Shown: piece after piece, positions 45,566 to 53,783 of the stretch
Numbering within the stretch: position 1 is the first letter of the stretch
How the letters are laid out: every line of letters begins with the position of its first letter
Source of the DNA: Deltaproteobacteria bacterium
GTDB lineage: Bacteria; Bacillota; Desulfotomaculia; Desulfotomaculales; JAGUVT01
Assembly (NCBI GenBank): GCA_020062745.1
Contig: JAGUVT010000030.1
Coordinates: 1 to 57,713, forward strand
Length of the DNA: 57,713 nucleotides
Direction of reading: 5' to 3'
Notes under the pieces: generated by a model
Told to the model about the DNA's origin: nothing
Database searches by the model: none
The model's input: the letters and a program-made list of their open reading frames with translations, nothing else
Made by a program: the position numbers and the translations under genes

Positions 45566-45823
45566 CTATTGAAAAACCGCCAGAACCCTTGTCAGTACCA
45601 CCGATCCGAAGGCAAACAAAAGCGGGATGATCCCGACATTCGCGTACCTTTCCAGCACTCCCGGCGCCGTCGCCTCCGAACCGGCGGAAACCTGGCCGCC
45701 GGCCAGTTCCTTGCCGAGCAGCAGGGCGATCAACGAAAGGGTCGCTGATAAATCCAACCCTGCCGCCAGGGACGAAACCATGGTAGCCGTAGTGGTGGTG
45801 GTTGTTGTTACCGTAGAAATCAT
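45566..45823 (-). CDS. Small membrane protein with threonine-repeat N-terminus
   Basis: An 85-residue protein that begins MISTVTTTTTTTATM, then has a hydrophobic segment (LSATLSLIALLLGKEL), a Gly/Ser/Ala-rich linker and a second hydrophobic segment (NVGIIPLLFAFGSVVLTRVL). The DNA shows matching GTG/GTT-type triplet repeats around 45783-45810. No named family is recalled, but small proteins with runs of Thr-Val before a hydrophobic segment and KEL occur in clostridia and archaea near glycan genes. GGAGG precedes the ATG. It sits between the CPBP protease gene and the heptose block, 13 bp from the former. Confidence 0.65.
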   Translation of the reverse strand: MISTVTTTTTTTATMVSSLAAGLDLSATLSLIALLLGKELAGGQVSAGSEATAPGVLERYANVGIIPLLFAFGSVVLTRVLAVFQ

Positions 45824-45836
45824 TTTTCATGCCTCC

Positions 45837-46676
45837 TTAAAAACTACCGCTGTGCAGAAGGCCGAAGCCTTCGTAAATCTCCGCCCGGAAAAACGGCCAC
45901 ACCAGGTACAATCCGATATTGGTGATACCGTGGGCCAGCGAGACACCCGTTATAGAACGGTAACGCCCGACTATCCAGGCAAAAGTTACCGCCACACCAA
46001 GTACAAACAAAACATCAAGCCACGAAAGGTGGGTTATGTGCAACGAAGCAAAAACAAAGCTGCTGTAGAACAAACCAAATCTTTTCCCCACCGCTTCGCT
46101 CGCCACCCGGTACAAAACGCCGCGAAAGATCAATTCCTCTAAAAATCCCGTACAGACCAGCAGCACCACCGCCGGAACAAGTATTTCCGGCCAGCCCGGC
46201 GCCTCGATTAAAGGCCGGGGATTCAAAATAAAGTATTCAATCAGCCCCAGGGGCGCCCCCAGCAGCCCTACTGCTACCTGTACGGACCAGTTCCCCGGAA
46301 TTATCCCTACTTCCCACAGTCTCAGCCCAAGCAACCTGATCAAAATAAGGGTACCCATAAAAAGCGGGACGCTGATAATTGCATACCAGTAAACTACCGT
46401 AACCCCGGCCAGCGGCAGCGCCAGGCTCAAGATCCTGATTAAAGGGGCCATACAAAGCGCCAGGTACAGCCTGCCGGCACTGTGGCGGTAAGTCAGCGCC
46501 GCCTGCAACAGCAAGCAAGATAAGAGCAAGATATGCAGCCACATGCCGGCCCTGACACTGGCCAGACCGGTACACAATTCCGCCCCGGTAATCCCCAGCC
46601 AGTAAAACCATAACCAGGCAATATTTCTGTTACGCAGGCAGACCTGCCGCTTTGCCGCAACCCTTCCCGCCGGCAT
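45837..46676 (-). CDS. CPBP-family intramembrane metalloprotease
   Basis: A 279-residue protein with seven or eight hydrophobic segments and the CPBP (Abi/Rce1) motifs: EELIFRGVLYR, FASLHITHLSW and SLAHGITN, which supply the Glu and His residues of the metal site. Bacterial members process or help mature membrane peptides and confer immunity to some bacteriocins; targets are rarely known. ATG at 46676 follows the DUF1616 stop immediately. It lies directly before the gene for the Thr-rich small membrane protein, a possible substrate by position only. Confidence 0.85.
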   Translation of the reverse strand: MPAGRVAAKRQVCLRNRNIAWLWFYWLGITGAELCTGLASVRAGMWLHILLLSCLLLQAALTYRHSAGRLYLALCMAPLIRILSLALPLAGVTVVYWYAIISVPLFMGTLILIRLLGLRLWEVGIIPGNWSVQVAVGLLGAPLGLIEYFILNPRPLIEAPGWPEILVPAVVLLVCTGFLEELIFRGVLYRVASEAVGKRFGLFYSSFVFASLHITHLSWLDVLFVLGVAVTFAWIVGRYRSITGVSLAHGITNIGLYLVWPFFRAEIYEGFGLLHSGSF

Positions 46677-46678
46677 AT

Positions 46679-47497
46679 TCAGCGCCCATCCATCCACAAA
46701 TGAAGAGAGCGGTAAGGGCTTTTCTCGCCGTCCCTGGTCAGGACAAATTCAACTTTAATATTTCCCCGGGTTTTTTGACCGCTAAAAACCACTTCCCCTT
46801 CCCACTTCCCGCCGTGCGCCAGTTGCACAGGCCCCTTTTGTCCTTTTAAGCTGCCGTTCATTAAAATCTTGACGTTATAAGCGACAGGCCGCTGCTCGTG
46901 GTTGACAATACCCAAAATTACCCTCCCCTTCTCCCCCGGCTTCAACTGATGAGGATAACCCTCCGCCGCACCACCCGGCCCCAGGATATAAAACTCGGTA
47001 AACTTCTCCCCGTCTTTATGCGCCACAGCCAGGCAGTATAAACTCCCGCAGACGCCGATTACGATACCCAGGAGCGCTACCGTCAGCAACCGGTTAAACC
47101 TCGTTCCGCCCGGACCAAACTGCCATCTTATCCTGAACCGTTCCCGCTCCGGCAGCTTATTGCGCCGGTAACAGGCAACCGCTGAGAACAGCAGGATAAA
47201 AGCCGACAAAGATACTAAAACGGAATAAAAATTTATTCCCCAGGGCAGATAGTTAAGGAGCAATCCCAGCAGCGGCACGACAGTAATACTCAGGCCAAAG
47301 CTTAAAAAAAACCTCTCCAGCCACCCCAAGCTACACCTGGCGGGGAAAAGCGCGGCTGCCAAAACATAGCCGGGCAGAAAAAGCATAAGCAGCAAACCGC
47401 CGAGAGCCCGCATTAAACTACTGTCTCCCAGAAGCATCAAGCCTGATAAAACAATTGTTGAAACGCCGATCAGAACAAACCTGTCAACTATCCTCAA
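46679..47497 (-). CDS. DUF1616 membrane protein
   Basis: A 272-residue protein of the DUF1616 family: four hydrophobic segments in the first 160 residues (LMLFLPGYVLAAALFP is the conserved second one) and an outer C-terminal domain with an immunoglobulin-like look (GYPHQLKPGEKGRVILGIVN). The family is common in archaea and clostridia near glycan and surface-layer genes, with no defined activity. The TTG start at 47497 has AGGATGATGCGGG upstream. It is the first gene of a likely transcript DUF1616-CPBP-Thr-rich protein-heptose block. Confidence 0.82.
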   Translation of the reverse strand: MRIVDRFVLIGVSTIVLSGLMLLGDSSLMRALGGLLLMLFLPGYVLAAALFPARCSLGWLERFFLSFGLSITVVPLLGLLLNYLPWGINFYSVLVSLSAFILLFSAVACYRRNKLPERERFRIRWQFGPGGTRFNRLLTVALLGIVIGVCGSLYCLAVAHKDGEKFTEFYILGPGGAAEGYPHQLKPGEKGRVILGIVNHEQRPVAYNVKILMNGSLKGQKGPVQLAHGGKWEGEVVFSGQKTRGNIKVEFVLTRDGEKSPYRSLHLWMDGR

Positions 47498-47596
47498 TCC
47501 CGCATCATCCTGCTCCCGGCTTTACGTCTTTTACAGCCGCCTTGCCTTATAGTATGCAAATAGTTCCAATAATGCTATTAACAACCATTGCATATT

Positions 47597-47623
47597 AAAA
47601 GCCTTGCCGAGCAAGGCTTTTTT
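47597..47623 (-). terminator. Bidirectional rho-independent terminator
   Basis: AAAAGCCTTGC and GCAAGGCTTTT form an 11-bp stem with a CGA loop and T-runs on both strands. It lies 10 bp after the stop of the small membrane protein gene ending at 47633, so it most likely ends that minus-strand transcript and insulates the DUF1616 operon. Confidence 0.85.
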
Positions 47624-47632
47624 CTCCGGGCA

Positions 47633-47884
47633 TCATTCGTCCCTTTGCATCCCGGCATTACAGCTGAACAATGCCAGCGCCAGCCACGCCGCACCGTTTA
47701 TCAAGCCCAACAGGAAAAGGAACTTTACTCCCACCCAGAGCACAAACCCGACATTAATGACGCCGGTCTGCCTGAAGATAATGATGATCTCCTGAATAAA
47801 CTGGTTAAACGGCACGAAGATAAGAGCCATGGCAACCAAAGCGGCAATAATGATCACGGACCGGATCAACGCCAAGCTAACCAT
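47633..47884 (-). CDS. Small two- or three-span membrane protein, unknown
   Basis: An 83-residue hydrophobic protein with segments at about residues 5-27 (SVIIIAALVAMALIF), 30-40 and 45-75 (VLWVGVKFLFLLGLINGAAW). No family is recognised. A GGAGAG ribosome binding site lies before the ATG and a strong terminator follows, so it is probably a genuine one-gene transcript. It lies divergently from the geranylgeranyl-reductase-type gene. Confidence 0.6.
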   Translation of the reverse strand: MVSLALIRSVIIIAALVAMALIFVPFNQFIQEIIIIFRQTGVINVGFVLWVGVKFLFLLGLINGAAWLALALFSCNAGMQRDE

Positions 47885-48056
47885 ACTTCATCTCTCCTTG
47901 GATATTTAAGTGTGCCGGAAAAGGCACTGGTTCTTTTTACCATATCATATTCATGTTGCCATATTTTGGTTACAAAAAAACTGAGCAATTTATCGTTATT
48001 GCCATATTATGTTAAAGCAGCTAAATAATGATAACAAGGGGCAGTGATTATAAGCA

Positions 48057-49199
48057 GTGACTACTTATGACGTGGCAGTTATCGGCGGCGGGCCCGCGGG
48101 CTACGCGGTAGCCAGGGATATAGCGGCGGAAAAGAGGCGGGTTCTGGTTTTAGAAGAACACGAACAGGCCGGTGAACCGCTCCAGTGCTCCGGTCTGGTC
48201 AGCCCTCACACGCTGGAACTGGCCGGAGTATCCAGCCGTGTTGTCCTCAACCACTTAAAAGGGGCAACAGTTTATGCCCCTTCGGGCAACACTCTTGAAT
48301 TCAAAGGAAACAGAACTCTGGCGATGGCCATCGACCGTCCCGCCTTCGAGCAAGAGCTTTACCGTCAGGCTATAGAAGCAGGGGCAGAAGTAAGCTTTGC
48401 CACCAGAATAACCGGTTTGGAAGATATTCCGGGCGCCCTTAAAATAATCAGCGACAGCCATAAAAATACCATCAGCGCACGCCTGGTAATCGGGGCCGAC
48501 GGGGCCAACTCGGTGGTAGCCAGGTGCAGGGGTCTTGTTTTACCCGGTGAGATAATTACAATGTATGCTGCGGAAGTTTGCCTGCCCAGCCGGGAGACGG
48601 AACTGGCCGAAATTTATCTCGGCAACCGGCTGGCGCCGGGCTGGTTCGGCTGGGTTATCCCCCTGGACCGAAATCATGCCAGAATCGGCATTGGAACAGC
48701 CCGAAAATCAACGAGCGCGTTAAGCTGCTTCCAGTTGCTGCTGAAAACCTATCCGGAACGATTTAAAGAAATAAAAATAATCAAACCTACCGGCGGCATC
48801 GTTGTCCTTGGATTCCATTCCCAGGCATACGGCCCGCACGTCATGCTCGTCGGCGACGCCGCAAGGCAGAATAAACCGCTTTCCGGCGGCGGCCTCCATC
48901 CCGGTTTGAAAGCGGCCCGGTGCTGCGCCCGGGTGGCCCTGCAGGCGCTGGCAGAAGGCGACTTTTCAGAAACAATGCTTTCCCGGTACCAGGCCATGTG
49001 GGAAAAAGAAATAGGCCACGAAATAAAACATGGCCTTAAGAACAGAAATTTTTTTGCCGGATTAAGCGACTCCCGGATGGAACTGATTATCCGCTTTCTA
49101 AACCGGCCGTTCTGGAAGTCTTTAATCTTAAATCAGGCCAACCTGGACTACCCGGCCAGACTGGCCGGTAAACTGGCCACCCTGGTCTCCCGTTTATAA
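48057..49199 (+). CDS. Geranylgeranyl reductase-family FAD-dependent oxidoreductase
   Basis: A 380-residue flavoprotein. The FAD loop is VIGGGPAGYAVARDIA; the second FAD motif is VMLVGDAARQNKPLSGGGL, and LQCSGLVSPHT holds the Cys conserved in archaeal-type geranylgeranyl reductases. The family saturates isoprenoid chains of lipids or quinones. In bacteria, members of this group are also often annotated simply as NAD(P)/FAD oxidoreductases. GTG at 48057 has only AAGGGG about 14 bases upstream. It is alone on its strand in this half of the window. Substrate unproven. Confidence 0.82.
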   Translation: MTTYDVAVIGGGPAGYAVARDIAAEKRRVLVLEEHEQAGEPLQCSGLVSPHTLELAGVSSRVVLNHLKGATVYAPSGNTLEFKGNRTLAMAIDRPAFEQELYRQAIEAGAEVSFATRITGLEDIPGALKIISDSHKNTISARLVIGADGANSVVARCRGLVLPGEIITMYAAEVCLPSRETELAEIYLGNRLAPGWFGWVIPLDRNHARIGIGTARKSTSALSCFQLLLKTYPERFKEIKIIKPTGGIVVLGFHSQAYGPHVMLVGDAARQNKPLSGGGLHPGLKAARCCARVALQALAEGDFSETMLSRYQAMWEKEIGHEIKHGLKNRNFFAGLSDSRMELIIRFLNRPFWKSLILNQANLDYPARLAGKLATLVSRL

Positions 49200-49277
49200 G
49201 TCGAAGGAACAAGTCTTAAACCCAAACCGCTCCTTTATTATTGCTGACAGCCGCCCATGCTGCAAGCGGCTTTTAAT

Positions 49278-49838
49278 TCAACTTTCACGCGCCTGCCGCC
49301 ATTCTCCGGCCAGTGCGGCGCCCCGTTCCAGGGCCAGGCGGTTCACCGGAATAAGTTTATGGTGATGTTCCGGCAAAACCTTTTTTAACGCTTCCGCCAC
49401 CGTTTCGATGGCAACCACTCCCGTCAGTTCCACCAGGGCGCCCAGAATGACATTGTTGGCCACCTGAGAGTTGCCCAGTGCTTCCGCCTGCTCATTGGCG
49501 GGGATGTCCATTACTTTAAGATCCATGCGTCCCACCTTGCCTTCCACCAAAGAGCTGTTGATCAGGATCAAGCCCCCCGGTATTACCGCATGTTCGAACT
49601 TTTCCAGAGAGGGGTTGTTCATCACCACTAAAACGGTAGGCTCGGTAACAATCGGCGAACTGACCGGCCGGTCGGATACCACCACGCCGCAGTTGGCCAC
49701 CCCGCCGCGTTTTTCCACACCGTAAAAAGGAACATAAGACACGTATTTACCTTCCATCAGGCCGGCGTAGGCCAGCAACTGGCCGGTAGAAAGGGCGCCC
49801 TGGCCGCCGAAGCCGGCAATATAAATTTCTTCCAACAT
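49278..49838 (-). CDS. korC: 2-oxoacid:ferredoxin oxidoreductase gamma subunit
   Basis: A 186-residue pyruvate/ketoisovalerate oxidoreductase gamma domain, starting YIAGFGGQGALSTGQLLAYAG, with the SPIVTEPTVLVVMNN segment typical of the family. It forms the fourth subunit of an enzyme that oxidises 2-oxoacids with CoA to acyl-CoA, reducing ferredoxin. Its ATG follows the beta-subunit stop with no gap. The specific substrate, 2-oxoglutarate or branched-chain oxoacids, cannot be told, so the kor name is provisional. Confidence 0.88.
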   Translation of the reverse strand: MLEEIYIAGFGGQGALSTGQLLAYAGLMEGKYVSYVPFYGVEKRGGVANCGVVVSDRPVSSPIVTEPTVLVVMNNPSLEKFEHAVIPGGLILINSSLVEGKVGRMDLKVMDIPANEQAEALGNSQVANNVILGALVELTGVVAIETVAEALKKVLPEHHHKLIPVNRLALERGAALAGEWRQARES

Positions 49839-50585
49839 TTATAACGTCCTCCCCGGTGTCTTGTATTCTCCCAACGGGTAATACGGGATCATGTTCTCCG
49901 CCAGCCAGCGCATGGCTGAAGCCGGGTCCAGACCCCAGTTGGTCGGGCAGGCGGAAAGAACTTCCACCAGGGCGAAACCGAGGCCGTCTAATTGTACCTG
50001 GAAAGCCTTCTTGATGGCTTTTTTAGCGTTGATGATGTTTTTCGGATTATGCACCGCAACCCTGGCCAGATAAGCCGAACCGTCCAGCGGCGCCAGCATC
50101 TCGCAAATTTTGACGGGAAAACCGTTGATCTCCTTGTCCCGCCCGTAAGGAGTGGTTTTGGTCACCTGCCCGAGCAGGGTGGTGGGCGCCATCTGTCCGC
50201 CGGTCATGGCGTATATGGCGTTATTAACAAATATTACTGTAAATTTCTCGCCCCTGGCCGCCGCGTGCACTATTTCACCCGTGCCGATGGCTGCCAGGTC
50301 TCCATCGCCCTGATAGGTAAAAACCACCCGGTCGGGCAGCACCCGCTTGATCCCGGTGGCTACAGCCGGAGCCCGCCCGTGCGAGCCCTGAAACATATCG
50401 CAGTCAAAGTATTCGTAGGTAAAAACCGAGCAACCTACCGGCCCCACACCGACGGCAATATCCCGGACGCCCAGTTCATCAATAACCTCGGCGACCAGCC
50501 GGTGGATAACGCCATGAGTACAGCCGGGGCAGTAATGAAAGGGCACATCCCGCAACGATTCGGGTCTGGAAAACACTTTTCTCAT
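49839..50585 (-). CDS. korB: 2-oxoacid:ferredoxin oxidoreductase beta (thiamine) subunit
   Basis: A 248-residue thiamine-pyrophosphate-binding subunit. The TPP/Mg motif is [19 protein letters not shown], continuing to [18 protein letters not shown], as in KorB and VorB proteins. HYCPGCTHG near the N-terminus is typical. It overlaps the alpha-subunit gene as ATGA. In anaerobic clostridia the complex works in 2-oxoglutarate formation or amino acid breakdown. Confidence 0.9.
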   Translation of the reverse strand: MRKVFSRPESLRDVPFHYCPGCTHGVIHRLVAEVIDELGVRDIAVGVGPVGCSVFTYEYFDCDMFQGSHGRAPAVATGIKRVLPDRVVFTYQGDGDLAAIGTGEIVHAAARGEKFTVIFVNNAIYAMTGGQMAPTTLLGQVTKTTPYGRDKEINGFPVKICEMLAPLDGSAYLARVAVHNPKNIINAKKAIKKAFQVQLDGLGFALVEVLSACPTNWGLDPASAMRWLAENMIPYYPLGEYKTPGRTL

Positions 50586-51655
50586 TTCTGCTCACCCCCG
50601 CCGCGCCATATTGTTTCAACTTCTTTCAGCACATCACCGGCAGCCGGCACCATGCCGCCGCAGCGTCCGTAGAAATGAACCGGTACCAGGCCTTTAACCG
50701 CCATCTGTACGTCTTCCACCATCTGCCCCATGTTCATTTCCACCACTAAAAAACACTTTACTCCGGCCGCAACCGCAGCTATAAAATCATAAGGAAAAGG
50801 CCACAGCGCAATTGGCCGGATCAGGCCGGCCGGGATACCGCGGCTGCGGGCCCTCTCCACCACCGCCCGGCAGACCCGTGAAGTCGTTCCAAACGCAACC
50901 AGGGCCACCTCTGCCCCATCCAGCCTGTATTCTTCCAGCATTACTTCACGGGCCTCTATTTCAGCGTATTTCCGGCCAAGCTCCCGGTTGTGCCGCTCCA
51001 ACTCTTCAGGCACCACATATAAAGAATTGATAATGTTTTTATGGCCGCGGCCCTTCATCCCATCAGCCGCCCAGGTTTTGGACACAACTTCCGGCGCCGG
51101 CGCTTCGTCATCCAGGTCCACCGGCTCCATCATTTGCCCCATCACCCCGTCCGCCATCAGGATAACCGGGTTGCGATACTTATCGGCCAGATCAAAAGCT
51201 TTTTTCATCATATCGATGATTTCCTGCACCGAATTGGGCGCCAGCGTGATTGTCCGGTAATCGCCGTGCCCGCCGCCCCTGGTAGCCTGAAAGTAGTCCG
51301 ACTGGGACGGGGCGATGTTGCCCAATCCCGGCCCGCCCCGCATCATGTTTACAATAACACAGGGCAATTCAGCCCCGGCCAGGTAAGAAATGCCTTCCTG
51401 CATCAGGCTGATCCCCGGGCCGGAAGAAGAAGTCATCACCCTGGCGCCGGCGCCGGCGGCGCCGTACACCATATTGATCGAGGCCACCTCGCTCTCCGCC
51501 TGCATGTATAGCCCCCCCACCTCCGGCAACCGTTTGGCCAGGTAATGGGTCAGCTCGCTCTGGGGCGTAATCGGGTAACCGAAGAAATAACGGCAGCCGG
51601 CCTGCACCGCCCCCTCGCCGATAGCTTCATTGCCTTTCATCAAAACCCTGCTCAA
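50582..51655 (-). CDS. korA: 2-oxoacid:ferredoxin oxidoreductase alpha subunit
   Basis: A 357-residue alpha subunit with [19 protein letters not shown] at its start, followed by GYPITPQSE and [17 protein letters not shown], the pyrimidine-binding and domain II landmarks. [14 protein letters not shown] closes the C-terminal domain. TTG at 51655 overlaps the ferredoxin stop as TTGA, with GGAG 8 bases upstream; ATG at 51640 is the alternative. A longer in-frame extension into the ferredoxin gene lacks support. Confidence 0.9.
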   Translation of the reverse strand: MSRVLMKGNEAIGEGAVQAGCRYFFGYPITPQSELTHYLAKRLPEVGGLYMQAESEVASINMVYGAAGAGARVMTSSSGPGISLMQEGISYLAGAELPCVIVNMMRGGPGLGNIAPSQSDYFQATRGGGHGDYRTITLAPNSVQEIIDMMKKAFDLADKYRNPVILMADGVMGQMMEPVDLDDEAPAPEVVSKTWAADGMKGRGHKNIINSLYVVPEELERHNRELGRKYAEIEAREVMLEEYRLDGAEVALVAFGTTSRVCRAVVERARSRGIPAGLIRPIALWPFPYDFIAAVAAGVKCFLVVEMNMGQMVEDVQMAVKGLVPVHFYGRCGGMVPAAGDVLKEVETIWRGGGEQK

Positions 51656-51870
51656 CCGGCCTTCTCCTCCTTTTCCACCTCGATTACCAGATCCGGACAA
51701 ATCAAAGCGCACATGGCGCAGCCGGTACACTTTTCCTGCTCTTTTACCGTTGCCGGATGGTAGCCCATCTCGTTGATATGACCGGCCATGGTAATAATCT
51801 TCTTTGGGCAAACTGAGGCGCAAAGTTCACATGCCTTGCAACGTTCCTCCCTGAATGTTACCTTCGGCAA
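51652..51870 (-). CDS. korD: Ferredoxin-like delta subunit (2[4Fe-4S])
   Basis: A 72-residue ferredoxin with two CxxCxxCxxxCP clusters: CKACELCASVCP at residues 12-23 and CTGCAMCALICP at 48-59. It is the delta subunit that carries electrons out of the KorABC complex. Overlap with korA indicates coupled translation. The ATG is preceded by GGAAGTG. It is the first gene of the four-gene operon. Confidence 0.92.
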   Translation of the reverse strand: MPKVTFREERCKACELCASVCPKKIITMAGHINEMGYHPATVKEQEKCTGCAMCALICPDLVIEVEKEEKAG

Positions 51871-51897
51871 GATTTAAACACTTCCTCTCCCGCTCTA

Positions 51898-52626
51898 TTA
51901 ATGTAAACCCTCCGTCTTTTCATTGTGGTTATCATGCCAGGGCATGCGCATGAAAAGTTTCAACGGCAATACCGGCACATCAACAATCCCAACGTCACCT
52001 GCCAGTTCTTCCCGCACTCCTAAAAATACCACCGGCAACCCGAGACGGGCCGCCGTCTCAACAATAACCCGGTGACCGTTTCTAATGGTCTCGACAGTGG
52101 TTTCCAATCCAAGGTTCGGATTACTTACCAGTCCCGTGACCTTAACCCCGGCAGCTTTTTCAATGCTTTGCAGCATACTGATAATACCTGCCGGATCACG
52201 GGTATAGGGACGGCAGGTATTTACCACCAAAAAAAGATTATAACCCCCCGGCAGCAGGTACTTCTTAAAACGGCCCAAAATAATCGAGCCGATATCACCG
52301 CCGCCGGCATCGAAAACCCCATATTCCGCACTGTGTTCTTGCAAAACACTCCAAACAGCCGGGTTCAACGCCGGAACATCGGCCCCCGCCAGCTTCCCTT
52401 CAGGCGATATTACCTCAACACCCCGGTTTAACAATCTTTCCCGTACCGCCCTGGTACGGAAATAAGGGTTGATAATATCCAGGTCAACTACTCTTACTTT
52501 TTTTCCCTGTTCGTGTAAAGCTAAAGCAAAATTAATAGTGAGCTCCGTTTTTCCACTGCCGAAACCGCCGCTAAAAATAGTAATACGAGATAAATTTTTA
52601 AACATAACTTCAATTACTTTCGACAA
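51898..52626 (-). CDS. ParA/MinD/CobQ-like P-loop ATPase
   Basis: A 242-residue P-loop NTPase. Walker A is FSGGFGSGKTELTINFALAL; VRVVDLDIINPYFRT is the deviant switch I region and FDAGGGDIGSIILGRF the Walker B. It belongs to the broad SIMIBI class (MinD/CobQ/CooC relatives), but the exact function is unknown. It lies between spo0A and korDABC, an arrangement I would expect in this lineage. The TTG at 52626 lacks a close ribosome binding site; ATG at 52605 is an alternative. A Spo0A-box-like sequence overlaps the TTG. Confidence 0.78.
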   Translation of the reverse strand: MSKVIEVMFKNLSRITIFSGGFGSGKTELTINFALALHEQGKKVRVVDLDIINPYFRTRAVRERLLNRGVEVISPEGKLAGADVPALNPAVWSVLQEHSAEYGVFDAGGGDIGSIILGRFKKYLLPGGYNLFLVVNTCRPYTRDPAGIISMLQSIEKAAGVKVTGLVSNPNLGLETTVETIRNGHRVIVETAARLGLPVVFLGVREELAGDVGIVDVPVLPLKLFMRMPWHDNHNEKTEGLH

Positions 52627-52627
52627 A
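52618..52627 (-). promoter_or_regulatory. Possible Spo0A box
   Basis: TTTGTCGAAA on the minus strand contains TGTCGAA, an exact match to the core Spo0A-box consensus TGNCGAA. It overlaps the TTG start of the ATPase gene and lies between that gene and spo0A. If the true start is ATG at 52605 it would be a normal upstream operator. Chance occurrence is possible. Confidence 0.3.
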
Positions 52628-52663
52628 ATTATTTAAATCCCTCTCAGAAGGTATGAAAACAAA

Positions 52664-52690
52664 TAAAAAACCCCGGTGATGACCGGGGCC
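52664..52690 (-). terminator. Rho-independent terminator of spo0A
   Basis: CCCCGGT (52671-52677) pairs with ACCGGGG (52682-52688) around a GATG loop. Read on the minus strand the stem is followed by TTTTTTATTT. It lies about 130 bp after the spo0A stop codon and ends that transcript before the ATPase gene. Confidence 0.88.
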
Positions 52691-52821
52691 GTCTGATAAA
52701 TATAAAAAAAGAAATCTTTAAAAAACACCTATAGAAAACTAAGCCGATTAACCACCAGCAAAAGGAAGCTATTTCATTGTCTCGCTGAAGGTTGATAACT
52801 TAAGAGATGAATGGCTATAAT

Positions 52822-53592
52822 TTAGCTTACCTTCGCTTCTATCCTCAACTTATCCGCTACCATGGCAATAAACTCGGAGTTGGTTGGTTTACCTCGTTCC
52901 AAATCTATGGTATAGCCAAAAAACTTGGTCATCATTTCTACATTACCCCGGTCCCACGCCAGTTCAATAGCATGCCTGATGGCCCGTTCAACCCGGCTGG
53001 GAGTGGTATTGAATTTCTCGGCAATCAGGGGGTAAAGTTCTTTTGTTACCGCTCCTAGAAGGTTTACTTCGTTTATAACCAGCAAAATCGCATCCCGCAA
53101 ATAATGATATCCTTTAATATGGGCCGGCACACCCATTTCATGAATAATATTAGTAACTGCTATATCCATATTCTTCGGCTTAGACGGGGCAATATACTGA
53201 GAAACAACAAGTCCCTCGGACAGTTGGCGGATACGCGCTGCCAACACATTAAAATCAAACGGTTTCAAAATATAATAATCAGCTCCCAGTTCTACCGCCT
53301 GTTGGGTAATATTCTCCTGACCAAAAGCAGTAAGTACAATTATCTTCGGCCTGTTAACAGCCACCCCGTAGGCCAGCTTCTCCAACACGCCGATACCGTC
53401 CAAATGCGGCATAATAATATCCAGTACCACCACATCAGGGTTATGTTCCAGGATCATTTCCAGTGTTTCCAAGCCGTTATAAGCAACACCGACAAGGTCA
53501 AGACCATCTTGTTGGGTGATAAATTCCTTTAAAAGTTCACAAAATTCCTTATTGTCATCCGCAATTAAAAGCCTGATTGCTTTTTTGGCCAA
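52822..53592 (-). CDS. spo0A: Sporulation transcription factor Spo0A
   Basis: A 256-residue master regulator of sporulation. The receiver domain has its acidic pocket Asp12/Asp13 in [10 protein letters not shown], the phosphorylated Asp58 in [13 protein letters not shown] and Lys in YILKPFDF. The C-terminal DNA-binding domain begins near residue 140 ([20 protein letters not shown]) and has the recognition helix [14 protein letters not shown]. The start is TTG with AGGAGG 8 bases upstream. It follows spoIVB by 191 bp, the normal clostridial order. It shows that the host is a spore former or descends from one. Confidence 0.97.
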   Translation of the reverse strand: MAKKAIRLLIADDNKEFCELLKEFITQQDGLDLVGVAYNGLETLEMILEHNPDVVVLDIIMPHLDGIGVLEKLAYGVAVNRPKIIVLTAFGQENITQQAVELGADYYILKPFDFNVLAARIRQLSEGLVVSQYIAPSKPKNMDIAVTNIIHEMGVPAHIKGYHYLRDAILLVINEVNLLGAVTKELYPLIAEKFNTTPSRVERAIRHAIELAWDRGNVEMMTKFFGYTIDLERGKPTNSEFIAMVADKLRIEAKVS

Positions 53593-53783
53593 TGCCCCCG
53601 CCTCCTAAATATTATTAAATTTTTATAAATATTTACCATCTAACAAATTCGACGGACTGGAAAAAATTCCTTCATGGAAAATGTGTTTTTTAAAGCAGCA
53701 ACGCAACTTTTAAAAAACATTATTCTACTTCTTTATTCAATTTAAGTCATGTTTTATTAAAACCTCTTTAAATTATTTAAAAA
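53593..53783. other. spo0A upstream region
   Basis: The 191-bp region between spoIVB and spo0A is strongly AT-rich. On the minus strand CGTCGAA (53648-53654), one mismatch from a Spo0A-box core, lies about 55 bases before the spo0A start; autoregulation by Spo0A is known in other spore formers. No clear sigma-A or sigma-H promoter pair was identified by eye. Confidence 0.35.

Noticed and set aside
50582-51823. Extended 413-residue form of KorA
   Set aside because: The extra 56 codons overlap the ferredoxin gene in another frame and lack homology. TTG at 51655 has a proper ribosome binding site and stop-start overlap.
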